Assembly (NCBI RefSeq): GCF_035317345.1
Contig: NZ_JAYKTU010000003.1
Reading direction: 5' to 3' (one strand)
From: Cellvibrio fontiphilus
GTDB taxonomy: Bacteria; Pseudomonadota; Gammaproteobacteria; Pseudomonadales; Cellvibrionaceae
DNA: 64,000 nt
Shown here: positions 61,619-64,000 of the stretch, in pieces
Layout: each line of letters begins with the position of its first letter
How positions within the stretch are numbered: position 1 is the stretch's first letter
The notes under the pieces: model-generated
The model's input: the letters and a program-made list of their open reading frames with translations, nothing else
The model's database searches: none
What the model was told of the DNA's origin: nothing
Translations under genes and position numbers: made by a program

Positions 61619-63133
61619 TTACATAACCTGTTTTTTCAAAACCAAATCATTCAATTGCTCGCGGTGCGGCTTGAAATTAAGTGCGCAGCGGCGAATAAAG
61701 TCTTCAATATTACTGACCTTATACTTGTGCGCAATTTCATTACCGGGAGATAGCTGTTCCTTGGTGGGGAACACGCCATAACCAGCCAACAAACAATGCC
61801 AGGATGCCGATGGGTAATAGCTACCAATTTTTTGTCGCTCTATCTCCTGGGTAAGATTTCCACCACCAACCCATACCTGGAGCAACTCTCGCAACGAGTC
61901 AGACAGATAATTATTGTTAGCGTTATCAAGCCAATACTGGGTATCCGTTCTTGAGTTAACACGGTAGTGGCAAACAATATAATCGCGCACTGCTTCAAAA
62001 CGCTGATTAATTGATTTGTTGAAACTATTCTGTTCGCGCTCGGTGAAATCACCTTGCTCCATAGCCTCGGCAAAACCCAGGATGGTCTCCTGCACAAGAT
62101 GCAACGCGGTTGCTTCCAAAGGCTCAATAAAACCCTGGGATAAACCAACTGCCAAACAATTTTTTACCCAGTGACGTTCAACCCTTCCAACCCGCATTTT
62201 TAAATGCCGAACTGCCACATCGGAATTCAATAAATTAAGTTGCTTACGAATTTCTGTTTCTGCTGCATCAGCGGAGAGGTAATTCGAGCTATAAACATAT
62301 CCATTCCCAGTGCGGTTGGTCAGTGGGATACTCCACATCCATCCCGAGCTGAGCGCAGTTGCTTTGGTTTGCGGCGCTATATCCGCAGCAGCGGGGGTAG
62401 GCATAACAACGGCAGAATCATTAAATAAATTTTTGCCGAAACTTACAAAAGGCGTCTTTAACGCTTGTTGGATCAGCGTGGCAGAGAAACCGGAACAATC
62501 GATATAAAAATCAGCATCGAGAGCTTGCTGCTGATCAGTAATTAACTGCCCGATATTTCCGCTGGCATCGAGTTTCACATCGGTAATTTTTGCATCAAGA
62601 TAATTAACGCCCAACTTAAGAGCGTGCTTTTTCAAGAAGGCACCGACAAGAGACGAATCAAAATGATAGCCATAACCTAATTGAAAGGGAAAATTATGGT
62701 CAGGTTTAGGGCCCAATAAGTTCTCGGCAAGATAGGTTGCCAAAAAAAACTTATCCGGATGAGCTTCAACATCAATTCCCTTACGGCGAACAAAACTATT
62801 ATAAAAAAATGCAGGTGCTGAATAATCATCAGGCTGCGCAGGGAAAGGATGAAAATAATTATCAAACCCTGGCTTTGAAGACCAATTCGCAAAGCGAATA
62901 CCTGTTTTGTATGTAGCATTACAAGCAGGCATCCACTCTTCTTCTGCAATTTCCATATAATCAAAAAATGATTTCAGTTGTGGTGTAGACCCTTCACCAA
63001 CGCCAATAATTCCAATATCACTGGATTCAACCAGAGTCACCTGAATCAAATGTTTAGCCCAGCGCTTGGCAAGAATGTTAGCGGCCATCCAGCCAGCGGT
63101 ACCACCGCCCAAAATAACAATATTCTTGATCAT
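61619..63133 (-). CDS. Tryptophan halogenase family flavoprotein
   Basis: 504 residues. The FAD motif IVILGGGTAGWMAA is at 4-17. The conserved catalytic lysine is K76 in CNATYKTGIRFANW. The second family signature WxWxIP is present as GWMWSIPLTNRTG (about 268-280). The last 60 residues are tightly similar to family ends. FADH2-dependent halogenases chlorinate tryptophan, but many members in polysaccharide-degrading marine bacteria sit in TonB receptor clusters with unknown substrate. It lies 22 bp after the upstream amylase stop and may share its transcript. A partner flavin reductase is not in view. Confidence 0.9.
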   Translation of the reverse strand: MIKNIVILGGGTAGWMAANILAKRWAKHLIQVTLVESSDIGIIGVGEGSTPQLKSFFDYMEIAEEEWMPACNATYKTGIRFANWSSKPGFDNYFHPFPAQPDDYSAPAFFYNSFVRRKGIDVEAHPDKFFLATYLAENLLGPKPDHNFPFQLGYGYHFDSSLVGAFLKKHALKLGVNYLDAKITDVKLDASGNIGQLITDQQQALDADFYIDCSGFSATLIQQALKTPFVSFGKNLFNDSAVVMPTPAAADIAPQTKATALSSGWMWSIPLTNRTGNGYVYSSNYLSADAAETEIRKQLNLLNSDVAVRHLKMRVGRVERHWVKNCLAVGLSQGFIEPLEATALHLVQETILGFAEAMEQGDFTEREQNSFNKSINQRFEAVRDYIVCHYRVNSRTDTQYWLDNANNNYLSDSLRELLQVWVGGGNLTQEIERQKIGSYYPSASWHCLLAGYGVFPTKEQLSPGNEIAHKYKVSNIEDFIRRCALNFKPHREQLNDLVLKKQVM

Positions 63134-63154
63134 AGTATCTTCGTCTGCAGCCTG

Positions 63155-64000
63155 TTAATTACTGGAACCCATCTCCAAAACCAACGAGTCGTAGGGTGAC
63201 AAGCTAAGCTCAAGCGTAACATCCGTATCGGTCACTGTTAATGTTGAAAAAGAGGAGCTGTGATTTAGCTTAGCTGAAAGTTCATATGCTGGATTAATCA
63301 AATTCCAACTGTCCCGATATGTATCGGGTAGGGATAATCTAATAGGCCCCGTTTTTTCACCGGAAAAATTACTGACAACAATCCACTGTTGATTAGGAGT
63401 GGTGCGGGTGAAGGCAAAGATCTGGTTGCTATATCCGACCGATGCGCTGGCAATATTGTGTGTGTGCAGCTCTTGATATTCGCCTTCGGCAATTACCTCT
63501 TCATGAGACAAATTCAGCAGTTCACGGTAGAACTCGCGCAATGCTTTTTCTGCTGCGGTGGACTGGCCGCCATCAAATTTCCCACCATTCATATAGCGTT
63601 GGTGCGCAGGGACTCCAGCATAATCAAAAATAGTGGTACGCGATGGATCACCAAACCCGGAATCAATAGCCCCGGCTTCGCCGACATCCTGACCAAAATA
63701 CAACATGGTAGGCGAGCGGCTAATCAAGGTGGAAACTACCATCGCAGGTTTGGCTTTTTCTGCGCTGCCGGCAAACTCTGGGCTGGCGATACGCTGCTCA
63801 TCGTGGTTTTCCAAAAAGTGCAGCATATGCGCTTCTATATCACTCATACCGGCTTGCACCTGAGCGATTACTTCAGTGCCGCTTTTACCTTGAATAATAG
63901 CTTTCAAACCGTCATACATTTCCACTTTGTCATAGAGGTAATCCATTTTTCCCATGTGAATATAATTGCGATATTCAGCCGGGTTATAAACTTCCGCCAA
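63155..64000 (-). CDS. GH13 alpha-amylase, 5'-truncated by the window end
   Basis: 281 residues are visible; the upstream part lies beyond 64000, and the first codon seen is internal. The visible part has the GH13 third aspartate motif FLENHDEQRIAS and a barrel-end region SRSPTMLYFGQDVGEAG, followed by the C-terminal beta domain. The substrate is likely starch or maltodextrin. The halogenase-like gene starts 22 bp after its stop. Because the N-terminal half is missing, the subfamily and export signal cannot be judged. Confidence 0.85.
   Translation of the reverse strand: MAEVYNPAEYRNYIHMGKMDYLYDKVEMYDGLKAIIQGKSGTEVIAQVQAGMSDIEAHMLHFLENHDEQRIASPEFAGSAEKAKPAMVVSTLISRSPTMLYFGQDVGEAGAIDSGFGDPSRTTIFDYAGVPAHQRYMNGGKFDGGQSTAAEKALREFYRELLNLSHEEVIAEGEYQELHTHNIASASVGYSNQIFAFTRTTPNQQWIVVSNFSGEKTGPIRLSLPDTYRDSWNLINPAYELSAKLNHSSSFSTLTVTDTDVTLELSLSPYDSLVLEMGSSN

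Noticed and set aside
1..64000. CRISPR arrays, insertion sequences and rRNA genes
   Set aside because: No regularly spaced direct repeats of CRISPR size, no transposase reading frame and no rRNA-like sequence were seen on reading the window.

Overview
The window looks like chromosomal DNA of a carbohydrate-degrading gammaproteobacterium, most likely Cellvibrio or another member of the Cellvibrionaceae. I infer this from the gene set (fabA-fabB, hisI-hisE-tatABC, ispB, parC, aroA) together with a starch cluster that encodes a very large modular pullulanase with a GlyGly-CTERM-like tail, a periplasmic-type GH13 amylase, a second GH13 enzyme and a tryptophan-halogenase-like flavoprotein. No search was run, so the genus is an inference.

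Layout. 1-2.4 kb: 3' part of an HD-GYP regulator overlapping a GAF-type histidine kinase. 2.4-4.2 kb: two secreted or membrane proteins on the minus strand, one with a frameshift. 4.2-6.0 kb: a protein with three DnaT-like repeats, overlapping a lambda-P-like helicase-loader gene. 6.0-8.8 kb: a Bax-like glucosaminidase, an outer-membrane barrel and an Ig-like lipoprotein. 8.9-16.4 kb (minus): a 1010-residue membrane protein of unknown function, a polysaccharide deacetylase, a PilZ protein, parC and a LEA2 lipoprotein. 16.6-23.1 kb: small housekeeping genes, psd, a YegD-type Hsp70, a thioesterase and aroA.

23.2-26.5 kb: an intact tRNA-Met, an AT-rich stretch with an orphan antitoxin-like gene and a tail-anchored unknown, then a degenerate inverted copy of the tRNA. 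26.0-29.2 kb: a hotdog thioesterase and a two-component pair whose kinase resembles quorum-sensing kinases of the LuxN/CqsS/LqsS kind. 29.3-31.6 kb: a secreted subtilase. 32.3-35.8 kb: a class III nucleotide cyclase with TPRs, divergent from a Crp-like regulator; both show residues suggesting nucleotide choice other than standard cAMP. 36.5-42.9 kb: an RND efflux operon whose outer-membrane gene is broken, with a divergent TetR repressor and two matching operators lying in two good promoter spacers.

43-54.3 kb: slyD, a phosphopantetheinyl transferase, ispB, fabA-fabB, an acyltransferase, a trio of oxidoreductases, hisI-hisE and tatABC. 54.3-64 kb: DUF2061 and CYTH genes, then the starch cluster, read on the minus strand. 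Five copies of a LacI-type operator (core ACATACGTAT) sit around the pullulanase and the downstream amylase, including a pair at the 3' end of the pullulanase gene with the same 29-bp spacing as the upstream pair.
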